From positions 2,227,501 to 2,291,500 of the forward strand of contig JAYKKM010000378.1 of NCBI GenBank assembly GCA_035772405.1: DNA of 64,000 nucleotides, in the 5' to 3' direction. Every line of letters starts with the position of its first letter. The stretch's first letter is position 1. Source of the stretch: Chrysogorgia sp. JL179-B06 (lineage: Eukaryota; Cnidaria; Anthozoa; Scleralcyonacea; Chrysogorgiidae). Of this stretch, positions 1-10,436 are shown piece by piece. The translations under genes were made by a program, and so were the position numbers. The notes beneath the pieces were generated by a model, which ran no database searches, was not told where the DNA came from, and worked only from the letters and a program-made list of their open reading frames with translations.

Positions 1-2324
1 TCTTCGCCGTCAAACGTACATCCTTCTTTCACAAATTTACATATTTGACACCGTGATTTACCACATTTCTTCATACCCTTATCCAAATTATTCTCTCGCT
101 TAACTTTAGATCTTACCATAGCATCTTTTAAATTTCTCGGTCTTCTAAAAGCCACCATCGGCTTTTCCCCGAAGATCTTTCTCATGCTCTCCGATGCATG
201 CAAAACAGGCCAAGCCGAATCTATAACTTTACTTAACCCCGACAACGCTGGATGAAAATGTATCACCAACGGCATTCTATCATTACTGCTGGATTTCTTA
301 TTTCTAGTATCCTGACAAAGAAGGCTTTCACGACTTTTAGTTCTTGCTTTCGAAATCTGAGAATCAACAACCTTAGATTTAAAACCCCTCTTAATAAAAT
401 AACCATGAAGCTCTTTTAACCTTTCTTCAAAAATCTCATCTGAATCACAAATTCGTCGTATTCTTAAAGCCTGACCATATGGAATGCCCTGTTTCACATG
501 CCTCGGATGACACGACCTATTATCTAAATACTGATGGGTATCCGTAGGTTTGGAATATACATCAGTAGATATCTTATTATCCCTAAGTTTAATCATAACA
601 TCCAAATAGGAAATATTTTCATACGACCATTCCCATGTATATTTTATCGTATCATGATATGAATTTACATAATTTAAAAATTCCAAAAGGGTTTCATTAC
701 CATGTAACCAAATTAAAAAGATGTCATCCAGGAAACGCAACCATATCCAAGGATTCAAGTGATATTCCCGGAGCATCTTCCGCTCTAACTTGGTCATAAA
801 CATATTTGCAAATGATGGAGCAAACTTGGTTCCTATTGCGGTTCCTAACTTCTGCCGGTAAAGTTTGTTGTCAAATTCGAAAAAATTATTTTCCAAAATT
901 AATTTGGCTAATTCCACTAAATGTTTAGCTGAAACACGGCAAACATTAGTATCGACTTTTTCAAATTCCTCAATTATTTCTTCCATATTCCTAAGACCTT
1001 CTTCATGCGGAATATGGGGATATAGACCAACTACATCCATAGTACATATAATAGCGCCATCTGGAATATCACCCAATTCCCTCAACTTACATAAAAAATC
1101 TGTAGTATCTTTAACAATATAGGGCAGAGTTTTTACAATTGTTTGGAGATGAAAATCCACAAATTCCGATATTCCTTCCGTAGGTGTACCACAGTTAGAA
1201 ATAACAGGCCGACCAGGTACGTCGAATAATCGTTTGTGAATTTTCGGTAGCAAATAGAATCTCCCCAATTTTAAATCTCTGCCCCTCAAGTATTTACGAT
1301 TTTCTTCCGAAATAATTTTGTTATTCATTAAATAACTTAATTTTTCCTCAATTAACTTAGATACCTCTTTAATAGGATTGTTTTCCACTAACTCATAAAC
1401 TGCCGTCTCTCCTAACTGTCTATATGCTTCCTTACAATAATCATCAATTCCCCACACCACAACCGCAGATCCTTTATCCGCCTCCTTTATAACAATATCT
1501 CTATAGCTCTTTAGATCTTTAAGAGCTTTACCTTCTTCTTTATCCATATTACTATAATTATATCCGCTTGCCTCTATAGACATCACTTTCTCTTCCAAAC
1601 TCTTTAGAAATAAATCTAACGCTGGATCCACTAACGTGGGCGTCCACGTTGATTTAACTTTAAAATGAGTTATTTCATCTGGTAAATTTTGTGCGACATC
1701 ACCATTCTGAGCGGCAAAATAAGCTTTACACTTCATTCTCCGGCCAAATTCCGAAAGATCTTTAATTAACGTCCCCTTATCAATCTCTTTAGGCGTACGA
1801 CAAAAATTAAGGCCTCTACTTAAAACTTTAATTTCAGAACTGGTGAGAACACGTTCAGATAAATTAACTACACTTTCACTCACATAGACATTTCTACTAC
1901 AATCATTACTCCCCGTCTCTGGTATCTCAAACCTGTTCGTAGCCACAGCATCTTCTTCTCGGTCTTCTTCTAAAGCGTCTTCTTCTACAGCAGCATCTTC
2001 ACAGCCTTCTTCTACAACACCACCATGGCCTACATCTTCATCCATGACGACCCCTGTCGTTGCCTCTTCCAAACTTCCTTCTCCCTGGCCCCTCTCAGTT
2101 GATGGACTCCTTCCCGAGTTATGCAATTCGGCTTCCTCTAGAACAGTTCGCAAGTTTGCAATGGAACGACTCGAAAGTCTTGGAGTTCTGCCGTCCTTTC
2201 TCGCCAGATTTAACCATTTCCTACCACGTCTTTCTTCCAAACACCTCCTAACTGTTTGTCCCTTCTCTGCAATACCTCGTCGTAAAGTCCTCTTAAACTC
2301 TTCATCCTCTCCTGTTACCAACAT
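1..2324 (-). CDS. Penelope-like element reverse transcriptase, C-terminus beyond window edge
   Basis: This is a reverse transcriptase of the Penelope-like class, which copies the element's RNA at the insertion site. The reading frame is open on the minus strand from an ATG at 2324 down to base 1. It carries the FYLLPKIHK block, then GRPVISNCGTPTEG, the palm motif GTKFAPSFANMF and the catalytic FLDDIF block, in the order expected for this family. An acidic, low-complexity N-terminal stretch precedes the RT. The Cys-containing linker (KCGKSRCQIC) is reached before the edge; the GIY-YIG endonuclease must lie outside. From about base 820 down to base 1 it is near-identical, in inverted orientation, to the plus-strand copy that starts at 2370. 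The start could also be the later ATG at 2045; I chose 2324 because the frame is open and basic upstream of 2045. Confidence 0.85.
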   Translation of the reverse strand, partial: MLVTGEDEEFKRTLRRGIAEKGQTVRRCLEERRGRKWLNLARKDGRTPRLSSRSIANLRTVLEEAELHNSGRSPSTERGQGEGSLEEATTGVVMDEDVGHGGVVEEGCEDAAVEEDALEEDREEDAVATNRFEIPETGSNDCSRNVYVSESVVNLSERVLTSSEIKVLSRGLNFCRTPKEIDKGTLIKDLSEFGRRMKCKAYFAAQNGDVAQNLPDEITHFKVKSTWTPTLVDPALDLFLKSLEEKVMSIEASGYNYSNMDKEEGKALKDLKSYRDIVIKEADKGSAVVVWGIDDYCKEAYRQLGETAVYELVENNPIKEVSKLIEEKLSYLMNNKIISEENRKYLRGRDLKLGRFYLLPKIHKRLFDVPGRPVISNCGTPTEGISEFVDFHLQTIVKTLPYIVKDTTDFLCKLRELGDIPDGAIICTMDVVGLYPHIPHEEGLRNMEEIIEEFEKVDTNVCRVSAKHLVELAKLILENNFFEFDNKLYRQKLGTAIGTKFAPSFANMFMTKLERKMLREYHLNPWIWLRFLDDIFLIWLHGNETLLEFLNYVNSYHDTIKYTWEWSYENISYLDVMIKLRDNKISTDVYSKPTDTHQYLDNRSCHPRHVKQGIPYGQALRIRRICDSDEIFEERLKELHGYFIKRGFKSKVVDSQISKARTKSRESLLCQDTRNKKSSSNDRMPLVIHFHPALSGLSKVIDSAWPVLHASESMRKIFGEKPMVAFRRPRNLKDAMVRSKVKRENNLDKGMKKCGKSRCQICKFVKEGCTFDGE

Positions 2325-2369
2325 CGACCATGTTAACTCAAATCGTTCGACAAGACTTTCTCGCTTCGA

Positions 2370-3549
2370 CAAGTTTGCTCCATCATTTGCAAATATGTTT
2401 ATGTCCAAGTTAGAGCGGAAGATGCTCCGGGAATATCACTTGAATCCTTGGATATGGTTGCGTTTCCTGGATGACATCTTTTTAATTTGGTTACATGGTA
2501 ATGAAACCCTTTTGGAATTTTTAAATTATGTAAATTCATATCATGATACGATAAAATATACATGGGAATGGTCGTATGAAAAGATTTCCTATTTGGATGT
2601 TATGATTAAACTTAGGGATAATAAGATATCTACTGATGTATATTCCAAACCTACGGATACCCATCAGTATTTAGATAATAGGTCGTGTCATCCGAGGCAT
2701 GTGAAACAGGGCATTCCATATGGTCAGGCTTTAAGAATACGACGAATTTGTGATTCAGATGAGATTTTTGAAGAAAGGTTAAAAGAGCTTCATGGTTATT
2801 TTATTAAGAGGGGTTTTAAATCTAAGGTTGTTGATTCTCAGATTTCGAAAGCAAGAACTAAAAGTCGTGAAAGCCTTCTTTGTCAGGATACTAGAAATAA
2901 GAAATCCAGCAGTAATGATAGAATGCCGTTGGTGATAAATTTTCATCCAGCGTTGTCGGGGTTAAGTAAAGTTATAGATTCGGCTTGGCTTGTTTTGCAT
3001 GCATCGGAGAGCATGAGAAAGATCTTCGGGGAAAAGCCGATGGTGGCTTTTAGAAGACCGAGAAATTTAAAAGATGCTATGGTAAGATCTAAAGTTAAGC
3101 GAGAGAATAATTTGGATAAGGGTATGAAGAAATGTGGTAAATCACGGTGTCAAATATGTAAATTTGTGAAAGAAGGATGTACGTTTGACGGCGAAGATCG
3201 TTCTTTTGTCATCAACTTTACATTTGATTGTGATTCTAAAGGAGTTATTTATCTAATTATTTGTAAAAAATGCTGTAAAGTATATGTAGGAAGTACAATA
3301 ACGTCATTCAGGCAGCGATTTAACAACCATAAAAGTAGTGCAACGAGGTATGGTAAAGGTCAGAGGGGAATTCCTGGGGAACATTTATACTCGCATTTCT
3401 TTAGCGATGGACACGAAGGAGTTAATGATATGACAGTGATAATAATTGACAAAACGGATGTTAGGGAACCAACCAGAAGAGAAGCTTTCTGGGCTTATAA
3501 ACTTAATTCATTTGTCCCTAGGGGACTGAATATTAGGGATTTTACTTGA
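2370..3549 (+). pseudogene. Penelope-like element RT (5'-truncated) with GIY-YIG endonuclease
   Basis: This is a second Penelope-like copy, joined head to head with the first at about 2370, where the shared sequence CAAGTTTGCTCC begins inside the RT palm. It retains the FLDDIF catalytic block, the Cys linker KCGKSRCQIC, and a C-terminal GIY-YIG nuclease: GVIYLI and YVG for the GIY/YIG motifs, FRQRFNNH with the conserved Arg, and REAFWAYKLN with the catalytic Glu. The nuclease nicks the target for insertion. The open frame extends upstream to 2044, but 2044-2369 is only the antisense of the other copy's N-terminus. A truncated copy placed against an inverted full copy is a known Penelope arrangement. 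The frame itself is intact. Confidence 0.85.
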
Positions 3550-3723
3550 TTTGACTTTGTAATTAGCTTTTTTATGTTACATAATGCTCGAACTCTCTGT
3601 AAACTCGTGTATCTTGACAAAGGGGCAGAGCCCCGAAACGTAGATTAAAGTTTTTAAAAGTTATCTTGATCAATTTGTACATGTTTTTTAACTTTGGTGG
3701 AAGAAGGTTCACTGTTTTTATCT

Positions 3724-3750
<27 letters not shown>
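3550..3750 (+). other. Penelope 3' tail with a degenerate ribozyme-like hairpin, then (TA)n
   Basis: Non-coding tail of the plus-strand element. At 3617-3644 the sequence reads TTGACAA, then a GGGG/CCCC stem, then CGAAAC. This has the layout of a hammerhead core (CUGAUGA-stem II-GAAAC) with a changed first box, so it is probably a relic. A (TA)n run at about 3724-3746 separates it from the intact hammerhead array. Confidence 0.45.
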
Positions 3751-3756
<6 letters not shown>

Positions 3757-3865
3757 ACGCTCACTGCTTGCAGTTTGAGCGCTCTGGCATGGTTTTTGAT
3801 GTCCCACATTTTGTGTGCATCAAGGGTGACTGTAAATAGCAGTCATCTTCATCCTGCTCATCAGC

Positions 3866-3911
3866 ACTACACTGATGAGGCCCAAAAGGCCGAAACGGTA
3901 CCGTCTGTAGT
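3866..3911 (+). ncRNA. Hammerhead ribozyme, copy 1 (minimal stem III)
   Basis: Reads in order: ACTACA (stem I 5' side), CTGATGAG core box, GCC/GGC stem II, CGAAAC core box, GGTACC forming a tiny stem III, GTC cleavage triplet at 3903-3905, TGTAGT (stem I 3' side). ACTACA and TGTAGT are exact reverse complements. All conserved core bases are present, so self-cleavage after 3905 is predicted. Confidence 0.9.
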
Positions 3912-4098
3912 TAGATATCGCTCTATGACCTTTTAGGTCATATTGAGCGCTCTACAGGATGAACCATTGTCGCTTACGCATTGTGCGCACGGCTCACTGC
4001 TTGCAGTTTGAGCGCTCTGGCATGGTTTTTGATGTCCCACATTTTGTGTGCATCAAGGGTGACTGTAAATAGCAGTCATCTTCATCCTGCTCATCAGC

Positions 4099-4144
4099 AC
4101 TACACTGATGAGGCCCAAAAGGCCGAAACGGTACCGTCTGTAGT
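4099..4144 (+). ncRNA. Hammerhead ribozyme, copy 2
   Basis: Identical core and stems to copy 1, 233 bp downstream. Predicted cleavage is after 4138. Cleavage at copies 1 and 2 would release a 233-nt monomer. Confidence 0.9.
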
Positions 4145-4330
4145 TAGATATCGCTCTATGACCTTTTAGGTCATATTGAGCGCTCTACAGGATGAACCAT
4201 TGTCGCTTACGCATTGTGCGCACGCTCACTGCTTGCAGTTTGAGCGCTCTGGCATGGTTTTTGATGTCCCACATTTTGTGTGCATCAAGGGTGACTGTAA
4301 ATAGCAGTCATCTTCATCCTGCTCATCAGC

Positions 4331-4376
4331 ACTACACTGATGAGGCCCAAAAGGCCGAAACGGTACCGTCTGTAGT
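4331..4376 (+). ncRNA. Hammerhead ribozyme, copy 3
   Basis: Identical to copies 1 and 2, 232 bp further on. Predicted cleavage is after 4370. A (TA)n run starts directly at its 3' end. Confidence 0.9.
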
Positions 4377-4378
4377 TA

Positions 4379-5828
4379 TATATATATATATATATATAAT
4401 AGCCCCCGAGCTCTCCCTTATTCACTACAGCAGTGTATATATTAAGTATTAACACTGACAAGTATACATAGTAATGCTTGTTTATTGCTACAAAATTGTA
4501 GGCCAGACCCAGGTGATATAAACACAGCAATAGTATGCATGTTTTTTCACCCTAAACTACTGTATATATAGGCTAATTATCAAGCATATAGTATTTATAA
4601 TTTTAATCAAATAATAAACATACTGTACATGCAATTCCAAAATTTGTACTACCACTTACTATTCTGCAGTATTATAAAGAACAAATGGTATATATTTTAA
4701 ACAGGCTAGGACTGGCCATTGTGCCATCTCGTGCCAGAACAATGGCCAGCCATTGTGCTGCCACAAAGTGCCATTGTTCTGGCACAAGATGGCACAATGG
4801 CCAGTCCAAGCCTGATTTTACACTGCATGGATTTAATTCCAACTGTCAAAATATTATACATATATGTTTTGAAAATTTAAAACATTACACACCTTCAAAT
4901 TTTCCCAAATCTCTATGTTAAGTATTTCAAAATGTGTCTATTAGATTTCGGAGCTTGTAGCAAATACACAATACAGTGTCAGTGTACAATTATTTAAATT
5001 ACATTACAATTAGCGAATCAAGTCAAAAAGTTAAACGATAAAGTGAAGCACTGAACTGAAGGTAATGGCTATTCGTACGGTAGCCGTACGACGCTATAGT
5101 CTCTTAGAATTCAACGAAATGCAGGTAAATATCACCAAAATCCCAAACCTAACCCTAATCCTGCCCAAATTGCTAACCCTAACCAAAAAAAACTATGCAG
5201 AAAAGGCAAATTAATTGCTCAACACAGACCAACACAGACCGGTGAGTCGGTGACAATCACAATGTACATAATTATAATAGTCCTTTTACCTTTTACTTGT
5301 GTCTGTCTTTGATTATCTTGTCCTTCAACACTACAGTTTCGGCTTGAAATCAGCTGATAATGTCTTTTGTCAATAGCATCCGATGATTTGGTGAGGAAAT
5401 GGCTGGTTTTTATGGCAATATTATAAATTTCGCCGTTGGCGAATGGCGGCATCTTCCGGAAAGCGGTTTGTCGCGCTGGCGTCAATTTAAATTTAAATTA
5501 CGCCAGATTTAACGCACCAAAAAACCGTTTCAATTTTTGCATTCGCAATCATGTGACGGTTGCAATTTAAATATTAATTCAAATGCAGAGGTCTACCAAT
5601 CCGCTTCTGTTACCAGGTTCTGTTACCTAGTTACCAGGGCCAAATTTTCCGTTGCCGCGCATGAGGACGGTTGATCATATATATAAATATATATATATAT
5701 ATACTGTACCTATAAACCCGATCCGAGATCAGGATTCGCTTGCATCTCGCGTGATAAGGGACTAAACGCCGGTCGATATTAGCACCCTCGCCCTCAGGCC
5801 TTCGGCCGGCGCTTCGCGCCGGGCGAGG
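4379..5828. other. AT-rich intergenic DNA, no gene seen
   Basis: Holds a (TA)n run at its left edge, the hairpin at 4703-4813, another TA run near 5678-5703, a short CCTAACCCTAA-like stretch at about 5140-5185, and a GC-rich patch at 5785-5830. No coding frame has a recognisable domain. Confidence 0.5.
4703..4813. repeat. Near-perfect 110-bp hairpin (inverted repeat)
   Basis: The outer arms AGGCT(A)GGACTGGCC and GGCCAGTCCAAGCCT pair, and pairing continues inward through CATTGTGCCATCT and AGATGGCACAATG for about 45 bp per arm with a short centre. The low divergence between arms suggests a recent fold-back element or MITE. Confidence 0.7.
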
Positions 5829-6070
5829 GGTTAAGGTTAGTATTAAGGTTAGTTATTAAGGTTAGTATTAAGGTTAGTATTAAGGTTAATATTAAGGTTA
5901 GTATTAATGTTAGTATATTAAGGTTAGTATTAAAGTTAGTATTAAAGTTAGTATCAAGGTTACTAGTATTAAAGTTAGTATTAAGCTTAGTATTAAGGTT
6001 AGTATTAATGTTAGTATTAAGGTTTAGTATTAAGGTTAGTATTAAGGTTGGTATTAAGGTAAGTAGTAGG
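5829..6070. repeat. 12-bp minisatellite (TAAGGTTAGTAT)n
   Basis: About 20 imperfect copies of a TAAGGTTAGTAT-type unit. It resembles telomeric sequence only superficially, since the period is 12 and not 6. A poly-G run follows at about 6095-6109. Confidence 0.8.
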
Positions 6071-6794
6071 TTACATGGACCGCCGTACCCGGGGGTGGGG
6101 GGGGGGGGGCACGTGACCCCCCACTTTTTTATCTAATTAATTCCATTGAATATCAATAATTCCTCAAACTAATTGTGAATATAACTTATCAATACAGTAC
6201 ATTAACTTTATTAATTGAGTACCGTGTTCAGTACTATTTCAATATATAATAACAAATAGTTAACAAGTAAAGAACTTAAGTGTTTTCCTTGACAAGTTCG
6301 CGTTGCCCGTCAGCCAAGTTCGCACGAAAAATGTTTTGAATAAAATGTCAAACAATGACATTCATACAGTTTGAAAATATGTCGTGATACTTTATCTTAA
6401 TTAGTTGACACTGTTGAACCGTATTTGCTAATCTCGCACTGACGCACTTAGTCCTGTCGATGGCATCTCTTCGTGTACCGGACACACAATGGACACATAA
6501 GCTTTACAAGAACAAAAACCCTACCCATAACCCAAATAAAAACTCTAGTCCTAACCCTGAAATAACGGAATACTAACCCTACTTTTAAACTAAATATTTC
6601 AATGATGTAATATTGTGCGTGTGGTACACGAAGTAGCACACAAATTTCCAAGGGGGAAAAGCTAATCAAATTCTTAACAGATACAACATGGGATTTTAGA
6701 AGAAAAGCACCTATTAAACACGTCATTATTAAAAACAAAACCCCACTTGACTTGATCTAGAAATAACTGGAACTATATATATATATATATATAA
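6071..6794. other. Intergenic, no gene seen
   Basis: Contains the poly-G run and a TA run at 6775-6797. The 96-aa frame on the minus strand at 6448-6738 has no recognisable features. Confidence 0.4.
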
Positions 6795-7273
6795 TTATAT
6801 GGATATTACAAAGAAACTAAGCGACACGTACCACTCCAAAATACAGTGAGCTTCGTCAAGAACGATGGCCCCAACAGATCTTTGATATGGTTCAGTTTGA
6901 AGCAACATAAGACCTTCCTTAGATGATAAACATGCCTCTGGGTGGAGGAAGACAATGTCATACAAAGCGTCTTTGAGGCCAGGTGAATCGCTGTCACTAT
7001 TTGCTGATTCTTCTCGTTTAACTTTGAGCACGGCTGCTTTCAAATTCGTACACTCGTTTTTTTCTTTAACTGATCGTCAATTAACTCATTCAGGGGCGAA
7101 ACAACGAGGACAATAACTTTTGATTGCTTCAATTGAAAGTCGTTTCTTTTGGAGAGCAGTTGGTAAATAAGTGACTTCCCATATCCTGTAGGTAGTACAG
7201 CAACTGTATCTATTCTATTATAAACAGCTTCCAGACAGATGACTTGCTTTGGCTTCAGATTTATGTTAACCAT
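6795..7273 (-). pseudogene. RecQ-like DNA helicase fragment, frameshifted
   Basis: RecQ-type helicases unwind DNA in the 3'-5' direction using ATP. The first part (7273 to about 7055) has LKPKQ, the Walker A block LPTGYGKSLIYQLL and the motif Ia-like VVSPLNELIDDQ. The second part (about 7043 to 6795) has the DEAH box VLDEAHCILEW. The two are in different frames, and the switch lies at an A-run near 7055. After ILEW comes GTACGTG, which would make a good 5' splice site, so this may be one or two exons of a larger gene or of a transposon-borne helicase. The helicase C-terminal domain is not in the window. Confidence 0.7.
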
Positions 7274-7334
7274 AGCCCACTGTATCTATGCACTACATCA
7301 ACGTTACACCACAGTAGCACTATTTAGGTTTATT

Positions 7335-8541
7335 TTTAGTATCAACAACCATCAACTAGTATCAACAACTATCAACTAGCATCAACAACTATCAACTAGC
7401 ATCAACAACCATCAACTAGCATCTACAACCATCAAGTAGTAACAACTATCAACTAGCATCAACAACCATAAACTAGCATCTACAACCATCAACTAGCTCT
7501 ACAACTATCAACTAGCATCTACAACCATCAACTAGTATCAACAACTATCAACTAGCATCAACAACCATCAACATTTTGATAGTTGTTGATGCTAGTTGAT
7601 AGTTGTCGATGCTAGTTGATGATTGTTGATGCTAGTTGATAGTTGTCGATGCTAGTTGATGATTGTTGATGCTAGTTGATAGTTGTAGATGCTAGTTGAT
7701 GATACTAGTTCATAGTTGTTGATGCCAGTTGATGGTTGTTGATACTAGCTGATAGTTGGTGATGCTAGTTGATAGTTGTTGATGCAAGTTGATGATACTA
7801 GTTGATAGTTGTTGATGCTAGTTTATGTTTGTTGATGCTAGTTGATGTTTGTTGATACTAGTTGATAGTTGTTGATGCTAGTTGATGTTTGTTGATGCTA
7901 GTTGATGTTTGTTGATACTAGTTGATATTAGTTGATGGTTGTTGATGCTAGTTGATGGTTGTTGATGCTAGTTGATGGTTGTTGATACTAGTTGATGGTT
8001 GTTGATGCTAGTTGATGGTTGTTGATGCTAGTTGATGGTTGTTGATACTAGCTGATAGTTGGTGATGCTAGTTGATAGTTGTTGATGCAAGTTGATGATA
8101 CTAGTTGATAGTTGTTGATGCTAGTTTATGTTTGTTGATGCTAGTTGATGGTTGTTGATGCTAGTTGATAGTTGTTGATGCTAGTTGATGTTTGTTGATG
8201 CTAGTTGATGTTTGTTGAAATTAGTTGATATTAGTTGATGGTTGTTGATGCTAGTTGATGGTTGTTGATGCTAGTTGATGGTTGTTGATACTAGTTGATG
8301 GTTGTTGATGCTAGTTGATGGTTGTTGATGCTAGTTGATAGTTGTTGATGCAGCTAGTTGATGTTTGTTGATGCTAGTTGATGTTTGTTGATACTAGTTG
8401 ATGCTAGTTGATACTAGTTGTTGATGCTAGTTGATGCTAGTTGATCATGGTTGTTGATGCTAGTTGATGTTTGTTGATGTTTGTTGATGCTAGTTGATGG
8501 TTGTTGATGCTAGTTGATAGTTGTTGATGCTGGTAGTTGAT
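7335..8541. repeat. 19-20-bp minisatellite arranged as a large palindrome
   Basis: From about 7335 to 7573 the unit reads ATCAACAACYATCAACTAG; from about 7576 to 8541 it reads as the reverse complement (GTTGATGCTAGTTGATRGTT). The switch point is near CATCAACATTTTGATAGTTG at 7565-7585. It forms the left flank of element A and was duplicated with it. Confidence 0.85.
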
Positions 8542-8697
8542 GGTTACACCTGGCTACACCTGGCCAACTCATACAGTGGGCTCATATATATATTATACAT
8601 TATACATTTGGTGACTGCGTGCCATGGAATTGAAACCAAATAATCGAGCGCAAAAAAACAGGCTGCTACCCACCCTCACTTAGTAAAAATATTTTAC

Positions 8698-9057
8698 TTG
8701 AGCACGTCACCAGCCCATACCAGGGTCTTTCCGCAGCGGGAGGGAGCGGAGGTAAGACCCTGGGTACGACACCCTGTTGTGGGTGAGTTTGTGGGGTCTT
8801 CTAGAGCTTGTGTGAGTCGTAAGTTGAGTAAGAAAGGACATTCTAACATAAAAAGGTCTAAAGATTATACGACATTATATAGTAGTATGAACTATATGAG
8901 AAGATTGTCAGTGAATTATCTTACTGAAGCTAAACAACTAGGGTATGCGTGGATGGATCTTGTTAGTAAAGACTCTAGACAAACTGTTATTGATGCTATA
9001 GCGTGGAGCTGTTACGTTAGTTGGCGTTATTCACACCTTCTTCATTTGGATCGGGGG
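8698..9057 (+). pseudogene. Fragment of the element A terminal gene, duplicate copy 1
   Basis: Encodes HPVVGEFVGSS, then MNYMRRLSVNYLTEAKQLGY and KDSRQTVIDAI. This is homologous to the minus-strand gene at 29231-30514 (DPVVGEFG, MNFMRRLSESYLTEAKQLGY, KDSRQTVIDSV). It is a fragment in inverted orientation relative to that gene and runs into the antisense of the neighbouring gene near 9045. Function unknown. Confidence 0.6.
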
Positions 9058-9372
9058 GTTTAGCGATATGGTTATACACGTGCTTACCCACAGTAATTCC
9101 ACCAGACAAAATGCCGATTAGTGGTAAGTAGGGACTTAATACTTTCTCGACTATACAATATACATCACGTTTTAAGAGCTGGCTCTTCAGAGCTCTCGAT
9201 AGCGTTGAATCCTCCGAGAGTACTACTAAACTTGGTAATAAGTAGGTCAGTCAGAAACTCGTTAGCTTTTTGCATCCTTTTACATTCGTACTCGACGTAC
9301 AGTTTGTCTATTACTTTGTTTGACGCTTTTTAATGTGAGCAACCGATTTGTCCAATTCTCCATCCTCAGCGA
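9057..9372 (-). pseudogene. Truncated duplicate of the 169-aa element A gene
   Basis: Matches the C-terminal two thirds of the gene at 10750-11293 with a ~28-bp internal deletion near 9180. It is cut off at 9372 by the second minisatellite. Confidence 0.65.
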
Positions 9373-9373
9373 G

Positions 9374-10273
9374 TTAGTAACAACTATCAACTAGCATCAA
9401 TAACCATCAACTAGCATCTACAACCATCAAGTAGTAACAACTATCAACTAGCATCAACAACCATAAACTAGCATCTACAACCATCAACTAGCATCTACAA
9501 CTATCAACTAGCATCTACAACCATCAACTAGTATCAACAACTATCAACTAGCATCAACAACCATCAACATTTTGATAGTTGTTGATGCTAGTTGATAGTT
9601 GTCGATGCTAGTTGATGATTGTTGATGCTAGTTGATAGTTGTCGATGCTAGTTGATGATTGTTGATGCTAGTTGATAGTTGTAGATGCTAGTTGATGATA
9701 CTAGTTCATAGTTGTTGATGACAGTTGATGGTTGTTGATACTAGCTGATAGTTGGTGATGCTAGTTGATAGTTGTTGATGCAAGTTGATGATACTAGTTG
9801 ATAGTTGTTGATGCTAGTTTATGTTTGTTGATGCTAGTTGATGTTTGTTGATACTAGTTGATAGTTGTTGATGCTAGTTGATGTTTGTTGATGCTAGTTG
9901 ATGTTTGTTGATACTAGTTGATATTAGTTGATGGTTGTTGATGCTAGTTGATGGTTGTTGATGCTAGTTGATGGTTGTTGATGCTAGTTGATGGTTGTTG
10001 ATGCTAGTTGATGGTTGTTGATACTAGTTGATGGTTGTTGATGCTAGGTGATGGTTGTTGATGCTAGTTGATAGTTGTTGATGCAGCTAGTTGATGTTTG
10101 TTGATGCTAGTTGATGTTTGTTGATACTAGTTGATGCTAGTTGATACTAGTTGTTGATGCTAGTTGATGCTAGTTGATCATGGTTGTTGATGCTAGTTGA
10201 TGTTTGTTGATGTTTGTTGATGCTAGTTGATGGTTGTTGATGCTAGTTGATAGTTGTTGATGCTGGTAGTTGA
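9374..10273. repeat. Second copy of the palindromic minisatellite
   Basis: Same unit, same switch of orientation (near 9565-9585) and many of the same variants as the first array, but about 250 bp shorter. It was created by the tandem duplication described below. Confidence 0.85.
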
Positions 10274-10436
10274 TGGTTACACCTGGCTACACCTGGCCAA
10301 CTCATACAGTGGGCTCATATATATATTACACATTATACATTTGGTGACTGCGTGCCATGGAATTGAAACCAAATAATTGAGCGCAAAAAAACAGGCTGCT
10401 ACCCACCCTCACTTAGTTAAAATATTTTACTTGAGC

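Larger units (their letters stand above)
3751..4378 (+). repeat. Tandem array of ~233-bp hammerhead-containing units (2.7 copies)
   Basis: Units start at 3751, 3983 and 4216, each at GTGCGCAC; the third is cut off by a (TA)n run at about 4376-4399. The units are almost identical. Each has a hammerhead near its 3' part and a TGACC...GGTCA hairpin downstream in the two complete ones. Short tandem units each carrying a hammerhead are the hallmark of animal retrozymes and of the terminal repeats of Penelope-like elements. The open frames of 60-86 aa seen across the units are repeats of the same non-coding sequence. Confidence 0.85.

Noticed and set aside
2044..2369. N-terminal part of the long plus-strand ORF at 2044-3549
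   Set aside because: It is the antisense of the opposite Penelope copy's N-terminus; element sequence on the plus strand begins only at 2370.
3694..4530. ORFs of 60-86 aa across the hammerhead array
   Set aside because: The same peptide repeats with the 233-bp unit, and the DNA is explained by ribozyme structure.
5829..6070. Telomere-like repeat tract
   Set aside because: The period is 12 with TAAGGTTAGTAT-type units, not a uniform 6-bp telomere repeat, and it is internal.
6448..6738. 96-aa minus ORF
   Set aside because: No start context, domain or composition supporting a gene.
8698..9063. 121-aa and 139-aa plus ORFs as intact genes
   Set aside because: The ends run into antisense of the neighbouring viral gene and the N-terminal part lacks similarity to the homologous gene; they are fragments.
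7335..10273. CRISPR-like regular repeats
   Set aside because: There are no spacers: units of 19-20 bp follow each other directly and switch orientation. This is a minisatellite in eukaryotic DNA.
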